DNA from: Agathobacter sp.
GTDB lineage: Bacteria; Bacillota; Clostridia; Lachnospirales; Lachnospiraceae
Assembly: GCA_017623935.1 (NCBI GenBank)
Contig: JAGAOC010000039.1
Location: 1-64,000, forward strand
Reading direction: 5' to 3'
Length of the DNA stretch: 64,000 nucleotides
Below the pieces are notes generated by a model. It worked only from the letters and a program-made list of their open reading frames with translations. It had not been told where the DNA came from and ran no database searches. Positions 44,208-52,679 of the stretch are shown here, piece after piece; position 1 is the first letter of the stretch; the number at the start of each line of letters is the position of its first letter. The position numbers and the translations under genes were made by a program.

Positions 44208-45110
44208 ATGAATGCGATTGAAATACGAAATCTATCAAAAAGCTTTCGTGGAATGTATGCAGTAGACCATTTGAATATGACTGTTCCGGTTGGAGCGATC
44301 TATGGATTTATCGGCGAGAACGGAAGTGGAAAATCCACAACAGAGAAACTCATCTGTGGACATCTTGTGCCGGATGAAGGAGAGATTAAACTGTTTGGCA
44401 GAGATTATACAGATGCAGGAGTGCGGGTAAGAGTGGGGGCACTTATTGAAAATGCAGGGTGTTTTCCGGGTTCCAGCGTGTATCAGAATTTAAAGATGCA
44501 GGCGATCAATCTGAATCTGAAAAATCCTGATGAGGAGATCAGAAGGGTACTTGAAATCGTGCGTATGGAGGACTCAGCGAATATTAAATTCAAGAAATGT
44601 TCTCTTGGTATGAAGCAGCGCATTGGTATTGCCATGGCACTTCTTGGTGAACCGGCACTACTTATCTTGGACGAGCCTATTAATGGACTTGACACGGACG
44701 GTATGAGAATTATGCGTGAGATTCTTGTAGATATTACACAGAAATACGGATGTACAGTTCTTATTTCCTCTCATATTTTGGGAGAACTTGAAAAGATCGC
44801 GACTCATTATGGAATTATCCGCCAGGGTAAGATGATCATGGAACTGTCTGCAGAAGAAATGGACAGCAGAGCGCAGGTCTTTGTGTCTCTGAAAACGAAG
44901 GATATGGTGGGAGCCAAAAACATATTGAAAAAGCAGTTTGACCATGTCCGTGAAGAAGAAGGGTATATCCGAGTATATGATGTGGATGATACAGCAGCTA
45001 TTGTGGATCACTTAATGAAAAACGGTCATGTGGTAAGCGAGATCAAGAAAAATAAAATCGGTTTGGAAGAATATTATATCGAATTGATGTCACAGAAGGG
45101 GGGAAAGTAA
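44208..45110 (+). CDS. ABC transporter ATP-binding protein, BcrA-like (pair 1)
   Basis: 300 residues. Walker A is GENGSGKSTTEK near residue 37, the signature is CSLGMKQRIGIA near 132, Walker B is LLILDEPINGLD near 155. The ~80-residue C-terminal extension is typical of bacitracin or lantibiotic export ATPases (BcrA/EcsA group). AAAGGAG lies before the ATG. The permease gene starts 1 bp after its stop. Close paralogue of the ATPase at 45963, so the unit was duplicated. Confidence 0.92.
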   Translation: MNAIEIRNLSKSFRGMYAVDHLNMTVPVGAIYGFIGENGSGKSTTEKLICGHLVPDEGEIKLFGRDYTDAGVRVRVGALIENAGCFPGSSVYQNLKMQAINLNLKNPDEEIRRVLEIVRMEDSANIKFKKCSLGMKQRIGIAMALLGEPALLILDEPINGLDTDGMRIMREILVDITQKYGCTVLISSHILGELEKIATHYGIIRQGKMIMELSAEEMDSRAQVFVSLKTKDMVGAKNILKKQFDHVREEEGYIRVYDVDDTAAIVDHLMKNGHVVSEIKKNKIGLEEYYIELMSQKGGK

Positions 45111-45111
45111 A

Positions 45112-45948
45112 ATGACAAAAGAATTAAAGTTTGAATCGCCAACTTTTATGCAGAGGATCAAGGGAATGCTTGGCGTGGATTTTTACCGTCTGTTCCATAC
45201 ACCTCTGTTTTATATTTTCTTATGTATTGCCGCGATCATTCCGGCAATGGTGTCATGCTTAACAATGATGCCTGATGCAAATGGAAATACCATGGAGCCT
45301 TTATATTCGAATGTATGGCAGATTATTGCTGCTTCTGAACCTCTTTATGTGATTCGCACCATTGCGGACTATGCCAATATGAACATGGTATTTATCTTCG
45401 GTGGTATCATGGTATCTATTTTCATTGGTCATGATTATAAGTCGGGATATGTAAAACAGCTCTTTACCACCCACGCAAAGAAGCAGGGCTATATGATCTC
45501 TAAGACATTGGTTTGTGCCTTTGCAATGGCTTGTATGTGTATTACATATTTTATCGGTGGTACGATCGGTGGATTGATTGCCGGCTACGAAACTACCGTA
45601 AATGTAGGATCTTTGATTATTGCGATCTTGGGAAAAATTATTATGAGCCTTGGCTGGGCAAGTCTTTATACCCTCCTTAACATTATTTTTAGAAGGTATT
45701 TTGGTATTTCTATCGCATCAAGCTTTTTCTTCGGAACAGGAATCCTTATCATTGGTGCAGCGGCAGTTGTTGAAAACCTTTCCATTCCGACAGGATTTTT
45801 GAATATCTTCCTTTATGGCGCATCAGTCAATGCGTGTCTGGTAAGCAATGTGGGAACTTTGATTATTTGTATAGTGGTTTCTGTGGCGTGGACTTGTCTT
45901 TATAACTTCCTCGGCACGAAGATACTCTCTAGGAGTGATGTATATTAA
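45112..45948 (+). CDS. ABC-2 type permease (pair 1)
   Basis: 278 residues with six hydrophobic segments. The N-terminal cytoplasmic part (ESPTFMQRIKGMLGVDFYRLF) is shared with the paralogous permease at 46865, and the FIGHDYKSGYVKQLFTTHAKKQGYMISKTLV region recurs there as SEDFRSGYAKTLFTVRSKKGDYVVSKTLV. Exports a peptide or provides self-immunity by family analogy; substrate unknown. Confidence 0.85.
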   Translation: MTKELKFESPTFMQRIKGMLGVDFYRLFHTPLFYIFLCIAAIIPAMVSCLTMMPDANGNTMEPLYSNVWQIIAASEPLYVIRTIADYANMNMVFIFGGIMVSIFIGHDYKSGYVKQLFTTHAKKQGYMISKTLVCAFAMACMCITYFIGGTIGGLIAGYETTVNVGSLIIAILGKIIMSLGWASLYTLLNIIFRRYFGISIASSFFFGTGILIIGAAAVVENLSIPTGFLNIFLYGASVNACLVSNVGTLIICIVVSVAWTCLYNFLGTKILSRSDVY

Positions 45949-45962
45949 AGGAGGTGGGCAGA

Positions 45963-46862
45963 ATGAATGCAGTAGAAATCAAAAATCTATCTAAAAATTT
46001 TGGCTCCAAGCAGGCGGTTTGCGGGCTTGATATGACTGTGCCAATGGGGGCGATTTACGGTTTTATTGGTGAGAATGGTTCAGGCAAATCCACCACGGAA
46101 AAAATGATCTGCGGTCTGATCCCTACAAGCGGCGGTTCTATTAAACTTTATGGGAAAGACTATACGGACGAAGCAGTGCGCTCTAAGATAGGTGTTCTGA
46201 TCGAATCTCCTGGTTGTTTCCCTGGCCTTACTGTTTGGGATAATATGATGATTCAGGCGGCGAATTTAAATATACCTGACGCGGAAAGAGAAGTAGTAAA
46301 GGTTCTGAAAACAGTCAGAATGGAAGGTGCAGCAGGTAACAAATTCAAAAATTGTTCTCTTGGTATGAAGCAGAGAGTCGGTATTGCTATGGCACTTCTC
46401 GGAAATCCTACCTTGCTTGTATTGGACGAGCCTCTTAATGGTTTGGATGCTGATGGTATGCGTATTATGCGTGAGGTGTTCTTAGATGTAGTGAGTGATG
46501 GCAAGCGCAGCATTATCGTATCTTCTCATTTGCTTGGTGAACTTCAGAAGGTGGCAACACATTACGGCATTATCCGTCATGGAAAAATGATCTGTGAGAT
46601 GACCGCCGATGAACTTGACGCAAGCTGCCGTACCTATGTGGCACTTAAGACAGGGGAAATGAACAGAAGTAAAATGCTTCTTGGATGCAAATATTCCCGT
46701 GTGGAAGAAGATGAGGCTGGTTACATTCGCGTATATGATCTGATAACACCGGAAGAGATCGTTTCCTATCTGTATGAGAACGGTATCTGTGTAACAGAAA
46801 TTATGACGGATAAAATAGGTCTTGAAGAATACTATATTGATTTGATGAAGGGAGGCAAATAG
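45963..46862 (+). CDS. ABC transporter ATP-binding protein, BcrA-like (pair 2)
   Basis: 299 residues. Walker A GENGSGKSTTEK, signature CSLGMKQRVGIA, Walker B LLVLDEPLNGLD. It aligns end to end with the ATPase at 44208. The ATG at 45963 (MNAVEIKNLSK) follows AAAGGAGGTGG. The gene ends one base into the GTG/ATG start region of its permease. Confidence 0.92.
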   Translation: MNAVEIKNLSKNFGSKQAVCGLDMTVPMGAIYGFIGENGSGKSTTEKMICGLIPTSGGSIKLYGKDYTDEAVRSKIGVLIESPGCFPGLTVWDNMMIQAANLNIPDAEREVVKVLKTVRMEGAAGNKFKNCSLGMKQRVGIAMALLGNPTLLVLDEPLNGLDADGMRIMREVFLDVVSDGKRSIIVSSHLLGELQKVATHYGIIRHGKMICEMTADELDASCRTYVALKTGEMNRSKMLLGCKYSRVEEDEAGYIRVYDLITPEEIVSYLYENGICVTEIMTDKIGLEEYYIDLMKGGK

Positions 46863-46864
46863 TG

Positions 46865-47674
46865 ATGGAAAACGCAGTAAAATTTGAAAAAGTAAGTTTT
46901 GCGGTGCGGGTAAAAAGTATGCTTAAAGTTGATCTTAAAAGAATGTTCAAATCGAAGTTCTTTTACATTTTGATCGCTTGTGCGCTTGTAGTTCCGATTC
47001 TTATGACGGTTATGATGACGATGATGGACGGTTCTGTTTCAGTTGATCCGCAGACTGGCGTTGAAACCGTGATAGAAGGTCCTGAAAATGCGTGGCAGTC
47101 CATTGGTACACTTCCTGGAGCAGAAAATGCAGGAGGTATGGATGTTATGAGTATGTGTAACATCAATATGATGTTTATGGCTGTGGCTGTATTTATCTGC
47201 TTGTTCATATCAGAAGACTTTAGAAGTGGATATGCTAAGACTCTCTTTACTGTCCGTTCAAAAAAGGGCGATTATGTAGTATCCAAAACCCTGGTAGGCT
47301 TTTTTTGCGGGGCACTTATGTTGATAGCATATTTTATTGGTGCTATGCTCGGCGGTGCAATTTCGGGACTATCCTTTGATCTTGGTACTCTGACAGCAGG
47401 AAACATCGTCATGTGTATGCTTGCAAAGATATTCCTGATGTTTGTCTTCGTTTCGATCTTTGTGCTTATCAGCGTTGCGGCAAAGCAGAAGGCTTGGTTG
47501 GCACTTTGCGGATCTCTTGGCGGTGGTATGCTTCTTTTTATGATGGTTTCAATGATCACACCTCTTGGCTCAACGATAATAAATGTGGTATTATGTCTTA
47601 TAGGTGGTGCTCTGTTCGCTATTGGCCTTGGTGCCATCAGTAATACTGTACTGAAGAAAACAAGTTTAGTATAA
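46865..47674 (+). CDS. ABC-2 type permease (pair 2)
   Basis: 269 residues with six hydrophobic helices and an extracytoplasmic loop of about 45 residues after helix 1 (residues 50-90, containing DPQTGVETVIEG). ATG at 46865 with GGAGG 8 bp upstream; a GTG one codon earlier also exists. Paralogue of the permease at 45112. The two permeases may form a heterodimer driven by two similar ATPases. Confidence 0.85.
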   Translation: MENAVKFEKVSFAVRVKSMLKVDLKRMFKSKFFYILIACALVVPILMTVMMTMMDGSVSVDPQTGVETVIEGPENAWQSIGTLPGAENAGGMDVMSMCNINMMFMAVAVFICLFISEDFRSGYAKTLFTVRSKKGDYVVSKTLVGFFCGALMLIAYFIGAMLGGAISGLSFDLGTLTAGNIVMCMLAKIFLMFVFVSIFVLISVAAKQKAWLALCGSLGGGMLLFMMVSMITPLGSTIINVVLCLIGGALFAIGLGAISNTVLKKTSLV

Positions 47675-47692
47675 AGAAAACTTGTTTAGTAT
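47653..47692 (+). repeat. 20-bp tandem direct repeat at the end of the permease gene
   Basis: Two units (GAAGAAAACAAGTTTAGTAT, 47653-47672, and AAAGAAAACTTGTTTAGTAT, 47673-47692) span the stop codon. Probably slippage; no function evident. Confidence 0.6.
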
Positions 47693-47712
47693 AAAGATAA
47701 GGAGAGCATGAT

Positions 47713-48597
47713 ATGGATTGGAAGAAGATAGGAAATCATATTATTTTTCCGCATATTGCGATTATGTTAGTTCTACTTCCGGTAGCTACTGTATTTCTTG
47801 TGTATTCGATGATATTTCTGGGAACGGATTCAATCGTCGCATATATATCCTATGTATTGGCGTTTTATACACTTACGGTTTGGTGTTTTAGAATCCCTGA
47901 TCTGATTCGTTTTTTAAAAACAATTAAAGAGGAAAATAAATATGCAAGATTATGGCAGGATGATGCTCGTTTGAGGGTAAATGTCTCATTATATGGTTCT
48001 CTTATGATGAATACAGCATACGCAGTGCTTCAACTAGGACTGGGGTTTTGGCACGCATCGTTTTGGTACTATTCCATGGCAGGGTATTACATATCTCTTG
48101 CGATCATGAGATTTTTCTTGGTACAACATAGCAGAAGGCATAAACCAGGTGAAAAGATGCAGGAGGAACTTGTTAAATATCGTAACTGTGGTATTATATT
48201 TCTTGTAATGAATTTGGCATTATCTGTAATGATATTCTTTATGGTATATTGGAACAGAACATTTCAGCATCACGAGATTACCACTATTGCAATGGCAACC
48301 TATACATTTATATCATTTTCTTTGGCAATTAAGAATGTTATTAAGTATGGTAAATATAACAGCCCCGTTTTTTCGGCATCAAAAGCCATTAGCCTTGCGT
48401 CAGCATGTGTATCAATGCTGACTCTTGAGTCTACCATGCTTACGACTTTTGATGATGGGACGCTGGATTTATTAGCTAGGCAGATTATGCTTGGAGCAAG
48501 CGGTGGAGTTATATCGGTTTTTATTGTGTCAATGGCCATTTATATGATCGTACAGAGCAGTAGAAAGATGAAACTGTTAAAATATACAAAAGAATAA
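47713..48597 (+). CDS. Polytopic membrane protein, unknown function
   Basis: 294 residues with about eight hydrophobic helices and short loops; a basic cytoplasmic loop (FLVQHSRRHKPGEKMQEEL) lies at about 137-155. No enzyme or transporter motif is recognised. AAGGAG precedes the ATG, 38 bp after the second permease, so it is probably the fifth gene of the ABC operon and may be part of the export or resistance function. Confidence 0.7.
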   Translation: MDWKKIGNHIIFPHIAIMLVLLPVATVFLVYSMIFLGTDSIVAYISYVLAFYTLTVWCFRIPDLIRFLKTIKEENKYARLWQDDARLRVNVSLYGSLMMNTAYAVLQLGLGFWHASFWYYSMAGYYISLAIMRFFLVQHSRRHKPGEKMQEELVKYRNCGIIFLVMNLALSVMIFFMVYWNRTFQHHEITTIAMATYTFISFSLAIKNVIKYGKYNSPVFSASKAISLASACVSMLTLESTMLTTFDDGTLDLLARQIMLGASGGVISVFIVSMAIYMIVQSSRKMKLLKYTKE

Positions 48598-48659
48598 AAT
48601 AAGGCTTAAAGAATTTGGAAACATGAGGGCTAGCAATGTGTAATTGCTAAGGAGGGGTT

Positions 48660-49697
48660 ATGCAGATTAGAAGAAATGAAAATTTATTATTTCCAAGCAT
48701 TAGATCAAATGCAGCTAGTAATAATACGTTTTTAAAAATGGTAAAGGCAGCAAAGGAAGATACTTCTGCTACAGTGACGATATCGAAGGCAGGACGAGCA
48801 AGGGCGCGAATGCTTGATGAATCCTCTAAAAAAGATGAATATATGAAGAGTGCAGAGTCAAAGATCGACAAGATTTTAGATACGATTCGCGCTGGTGGAA
48901 CCTTATCAAAGGATGAAGAGGAGCTTGTTAACAATGAATTAAAGAATATGTCAGAGCAAAAATATAAGGATTATAAAGATCTTCGATTAAGTCCAGAGGA
49001 TGTTATGGCAGAATTAAAGGAAAATTACCTGAGACGAGAACGGATTTTCTTTGATATGCAAGAACAACTTGAAGCTGATGCGAATAATCAGATGGGTGAT
49101 CTTGACACAGTAAAAATTATGGCATATATGCAGGAAAAAGAAAATGATGAGGAAATCATTGAAATGATCAAGGAGTATGCCAAGGATGAAGAGGAGAAAA
49201 CCACAAAAACAGATTCAGAGACTGAGGAAATAGCGGAGAAAGAAGCTGATGACCAGGAAATGAATGTTAATGTTGGGGATAAGCCTTTTGATGAAATTGA
49301 GTCAGAAGATGGAAATCTTCAAAAGAGAGCTATGAAGATCATTGAGAATATAGAAAACAAGATCAATGATGTAAAAGAGGCTAGTGAGGAAGCTGGGAAA
49401 AAAGAGAGAACCTTTGCGAAAAGCTTAGAAGACGATTACGAGCGAATTCAACAAGTGCTTAATAACGATGAGGTTACTATAGAAGATAAGGTCAAGGCAT
49501 ACGACAGGTTTGTAAGCGAAGCGGGAGAAAATGCGAGAGGAAGAGAGGTGCAAAGAATTAAGAAGCAATTCGACGCAGAGACTCTTATGATGGCTAAGAT
49601 TATGTTTGCGAGCCATGATCGAATTGAAAATGTAATAAATGGAAATGTAGATCGCAGTCAGATTGGAACAGAATTTATTAAATCATTTTTGACTTAG
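48660..49697 (+). CDS. Coiled-coil hypothetical protein, 345 residues
   Basis: Highly charged and mostly helical, with long coiled-coil stretches around 55-170 and 215-300. The N-terminus (LLFPSIRSNAASNN) is not a secretion signal, and there is no membrane segment. No domain recognised. AAGGAGG lies 5 bp before the ATG, partly next to a TAGCAAT/ATTGCTA hairpin (48631-48649) that could affect access to it. It sits between the ABC operon and a decayed toxin-antitoxin locus, in what looks like an accessory block. Confidence 0.6.
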   Translation: MQIRRNENLLFPSIRSNAASNNTFLKMVKAAKEDTSATVTISKAGRARARMLDESSKKDEYMKSAESKIDKILDTIRAGGTLSKDEEELVNNELKNMSEQKYKDYKDLRLSPEDVMAELKENYLRRERIFFDMQEQLEADANNQMGDLDTVKIMAYMQEKENDEEIIEMIKEYAKDEEEKTTKTDSETEEIAEKEADDQEMNVNVGDKPFDEIESEDGNLQKRAMKIIENIENKINDVKEASEEAGKKERTFAKSLEDDYERIQQVLNNDEVTIEDKVKAYDRFVSEAGENARGREVQRIKKQFDAETLMMAKIMFASHDRIENVINGNVDRSQIGTEFIKSFLT

Positions 49698-49786
49698 AAA
49701 TTCGAAAAATTTTATGGATGACAGATTTGGCTGGAAGCATGCGAATATTATGATTTTTCAAGAGATTATGAATTTTTGAAAATTCA

Positions 49787-49817
49787 TTGACAAAAGAATT
49801 GCATTTGGTACGATAAT
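49787..49817 (+). promoter_or_regulatory. Promoter of the ToxI-like RNA
   Basis: TTGACA (49787-49792), 19-bp spacer, GATAAT (49812-49817). The spacer is slightly long. It precedes the presumed antitoxin RNA and toxin in the standard type III layout. Confidence 0.5.
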
Positions 49818-49823
49818 ATTAAA

Positions 49824-49912
49824 GGAGAGTCCTGCCAATAAGTGGACGTTCAAAAAGCGTTAGGGTCGCTGCGGTGACACTACATTCAAGGACTATGGAA
49901 ACATAGTCCTTG
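49824..49912 (+). ncRNA. Type III antitoxin-like RNA (ToxI/CptI-like) with terminator
   Basis: Between the promoter and the toxin remnant lies about 60 nt with the short stems GTCC/GGAC (49829-49832, 49844-49847) and AGCG/CGCT (49856-49859, 49867-49870), compatible with one pseudoknot-type repeat. It is closed by a perfect terminator hairpin CAAGGACTATG-gaaa-CATAGTCCTTG (49887-49912). Promoter, short structured RNA, leaky terminator, toxin gene is the architecture of type III toxin-antitoxin loci. Only one repeat unit is visible; intact loci usually have several. Confidence 0.5.
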
Positions 49913-49934
49913 AAATATTTTAAAGGAGAAATGA

Positions 49935-50238
49935 ATGATTCAGGCACCATTAGAAGTATATCGTATTGATATGAAATACATTAGAAATGTTACCAGTGGA
50001 AGATGTATTGATTCAAAAGATAGATACCAAGATTCGTAGGCATGATAACGCTGATACGAGAAAGAAAAAGGAATTGCTAATAAAAGAATTGGAATGGTGT
50101 AACGAGCATGCCAGGGATTTAACAAATACAGCAAATGTCTTATATGCGAAGTATGTATCGGGTGAGAAATTTGCAGCAAGAGAGCTAGGAAAGTATGATT
50201 CCTATTGTATGAATGGTGTAGGGGGCCTTAGTGTATAA
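49935..50238 (+). pseudogene. ToxN/AbiQ-family endoribonuclease toxin, internally deleted
   Basis: An ATG with AAAGGAG opens MIQAPLEVYRIDMKYIRN, the typical first strand of ToxN-type toxins. Shortly after, the similarity ends. The family C-terminus resumes in another frame: LPVEDVLIQKIDTKIR, then KELEWCNEHARDL and TANVLYAKYVSG, matching the NMIPV...D...Q..WC...N..A..LY pattern of the family. Roughly 60-70 residues holding the active-site core are missing, and the first frame stops at 50037. The C-terminus beyond 'GKYDSYC' also diverges. Non-functional as read. Confidence 0.7.
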
Positions 50239-50324
50239 TCCAAAGCCGAGAATGGAACTGATAAATAAATATCTGATCCCTTATATTGAAAATCTTTAAT
50301 GATAATACTCAATAAAGAAATATA

Positions 50325-50376
50325 TTGACAGGAGTCCGTATACGGACTATAATGGCAAGAGTCTGAATACGGACTC
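50325..50376 (+). promoter_or_regulatory. marR promoter with two palindromic operators
   Basis: TTGACA (50325-50330), 17-bp spacer, TATAAT (50348-50353), a consensus sigma-A promoter. The perfect palindrome AGTCCGTATACGGACT (50333-50348) fills the spacer. A second, imperfect copy AGTCTGAATACGGACT (50360-50375) covers the likely transcription start. This is the arrangement expected for autorepression by the MarR protein encoded next. Confidence 0.8.
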
Positions 50377-50398
50377 TTGTTTTGATTTGGAGGATTTT

Positions 50399-50845
50399 AT
50401 GAGTATTAGAAACTACATAGAGCTTATTGAACAGCAAAGGAAAGAGCAGGATGCCATTTATCATAATGTGGCTGTAAAGTATGGTCTTTCGGATACAGCT
50501 ATGTGGGTATTGTATAACATCTACTTGGCAGAAGATGTTATTACCCAGCAGGAATTATGCCGCCAATGTTTTTTTGCCAAACAGACGGTAAATACTGCGA
50601 TCACAAGCTTAATTAAGAATGGATATGTTGAATTGGAAAGTATTATAGGAACACGTAATCATAAAAGAATATTGCTCACAGAAAAAGGAATAAGACTTGC
50701 GGATGTGACTATTAAGCCATTGGTTGAATCAGAAAATAAGGCGTATGCTGTGCTTGATAGCGAGGAAATAAAGGCATATCTGGATATGACAACAAGATTG
50801 ACTATTTCGCTTCGCGAAGAAACAGAAAAATTGGGGGAAAAATAA
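50399..50845 (+). CDS. MarR-family transcriptional regulator
   Basis: 148 residues from ATG 50399 with GGAGG 5 bp upstream. The winged helix-turn-helix is visible: ITQQELCRQCFFAKQTVNTAITSLIKNGYVEL (about 47-78) followed by the wing GTRNHKRILLTEKG. It probably binds the palindromes in its own promoter, repressing itself and the MATE gene that overlaps its stop codon by one base. Confidence 0.9.
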   Translation: MSIRNYIELIEQQRKEQDAIYHNVAVKYGLSDTAMWVLYNIYLAEDVITQQELCRQCFFAKQTVNTAITSLIKNGYVELESIIGTRNHKRILLTEKGIRLADVTIKPLVESENKAYAVLDSEEIKAYLDMTTRLTISLREETEKLGEK

Positions 50846-52182
50846 TGAAACAGCAGATACAATTATCAGACCATTTTAATTATGGTCGATTGATTCGATT
50901 TACATTACCATCTATCTGTATGATGATCTTTACATCCATTTATGGAATGGTAGACGGATTTTTTATTTCAAACTTTGTTGGAAAGACTGCATTTGCATCA
51001 GTTAACTTAATTATCCCATATCTTCAGATCCTTGGTGGGGTGGGAGCAATGCTTGGTGTAGGTGGCAGTGCTCTTGTGGCAAAAACTTTAGGTGAAGGCG
51101 ATACAAAAAGAGCCGGAAGATATTTTACAATGATGTTATATCTGATGGTAGGAACCAGTATTTTCTTTACGATTGTGGGGATTGCAACACTTCGTCCGGT
51201 TGCCTATCTGTTTGGTGCAACGGATGCGATGATTAGTGATGTTATGATATACGGAACGATCTGTTTATTATTTAATATTGCACTTTAGGCACAGTATACG
51301 TTCCAGAGCTATTTGATCGTAGCGGAAAAACCAAAATTCGCTCTGACAGTTGTGATTGCCGCCGGTATTTCCAATATGGTGTTGGATTATCTGTTTATGG
51401 TGCCTTTTTCTATGGGAGTTGCGGGTGCGGCTCTTGCAACGGGACTTAGTCAGTGTGTTGCAGCTGTATTGCCATTCATTTGGTTCATAAGCAAGAAGAA
51501 TCAGTCTGCACTTCATTTTACGAAGACACGCTTTGAAGTCAGGCCAATGTTACATGCTTGTATCAATGGTTCTTCGGAAATGATGTCAAGTGTATCCGCA
51601 TCGATTACCGGAATTCTTTATAACTTACAGTTGATGAAGTATGCGGGAGAAGATGGCGTGGCAGCATATGGGGTTGTAATGTATTCGGCGTTTATTTTCT
51701 TAGGTGTATTTAATGGATATTCGCAAGGAAGTTCGCCTATTATGGGCTATCATTACGGGGCACAGAATCATAAGGAGATGAAGAATGTCTTAAAAAGAAG
51801 TTTGATTATGCTTGCGTCTGCAGCAGTTGTTCTGACAGCTTTGGCGATTATACTTGCGCGACCTTTATCTGCAGTCTTTGTTGGATATGATGCGGAACTT
51901 TTGGATATGACAACACGGGCATTTAGAATATGCGCTATCCCATTTCTGGTTATGTGGTTTAATATGTATACTTCATGCTTTTTTACTGCATTAAATGATG
52001 GGGCAGTTTCAGCAGCTATTTCATTTATGAGAGCATTGGTTTTACCTATTATTTGTATTATTTTCCTTCCGATGATATGGGAACTGGATGGTGTATGGTA
52101 CTCCCTTGTTGGAAGTGAGATCTTGGGCGTGTTTGTCTCACTTTATTTTATGCTTGCAAAACGAAAAAAATATAAATATTGA
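50845..52182 (+). pseudogene. MATE-family multidrug efflux transporter with in-frame amber codon
   Basis: Reading from ATG 50845, 147 codons are followed by TAG at 51286-51288, and the same frame then continues to 52182 with normal MATE sequence (AQYTFQSYLIVAEKPKF directly after the stop). No frameshift is involved. The full product would be 445 residues with 12 helices, typical of MATE Na+/H+-drug antiporters. The stop lies at the end of helix 4. A nonsense mutation, readthrough or sequence error are all possible. Confidence 0.85.
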
Positions 52183-52183
52183 T

Positions 52184-52582
52184 CTATTTATCGGTATTGA
52201 TGAGGTTACTGTAATACTTGGTTTTTCCAGATAGAACATCGTCATAGAAGCCTTGTTTCCAGTCGATATAGTTGATGCACTCCTGTATTTGCTGTAATTG
52301 TGATACAAGAGTTTGACGTTTGGTATCTAAAATGATTTTTCGTTCCGGGATCGTGGACTCGCCTGCAAGACAAAGGGCGATATATTCCCTCATTTCGGAA
52401 ATACTCATGCCGCAGTTTTTTAGGCAGTTTAGGCTTTGGATCCATGCAACATCACGTTCATCAAAGATTCTGCGATTATTGGAGTCACGTTTTACATTTG
52501 GAACTAAACCTTGGTTGCAGTAGAATTTCAAAGTTTCATATGATAAATTGGTTTTTTCACAAGTTTGTTTCATGGTATACAT
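52184..52582 (-). CDS. MerR-family transcriptional regulator (AdhR-like)
   Basis: 132 residues from ATG 52582, with AAGGAGA 8 bp upstream. The N-terminal winged helix (MKQTCEKTNLSYETLKFYCNQGLVP, then NNRRIFDERDVAWIQSL) and a C-terminal coiled coil are typical. No conserved cysteine pair of metal-sensing MerR proteins is seen. Divergent from an aldo-keto reductase gene across a MerR-type promoter, as in aldehyde-responsive AdhR systems. Confidence 0.88.
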   Translation of the reverse strand: MYTMKQTCEKTNLSYETLKFYCNQGLVPNVKRDSNNRRIFDERDVAWIQSLNCLKNCGMSISEMREYIALCLAGESTIPERKIILDTKRQTLVSQLQQIQECINYIDWKQGFYDDVLSGKTKYYSNLINTDK

Positions 52583-52606
52583 TTTGTTGATCTCCTTAAA
52601 AAGTGC

Positions 52607-52637
52607 TTGACCGGTAGTAACTACCGCTTGATACAAT
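52607..52637 (+). promoter_or_regulatory. MerR-type promoter of the aldo-keto reductase
   Basis: TTGACC (52607-52612) and TACAAT (52632-52637) are separated by 19 bp, the long spacer typical of MerR-activated promoters. The perfect palindrome CGGTAGT-A-ACTACCG (52612-52626) lies in the spacer. It reads toward the reductase gene. Confidence 0.8.
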
Positions 52638-52679
52638 GACAATATCATAGGCATAACTTAATTTCAAGGAGGTAATACA

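Noticed and set aside
51313..52182. Separate TTG-started transporter gene
   Set aside because: It is in the same frame as the upstream half and continues one MATE protein across a single TAG, so it is the 3' part of a pseudogene.
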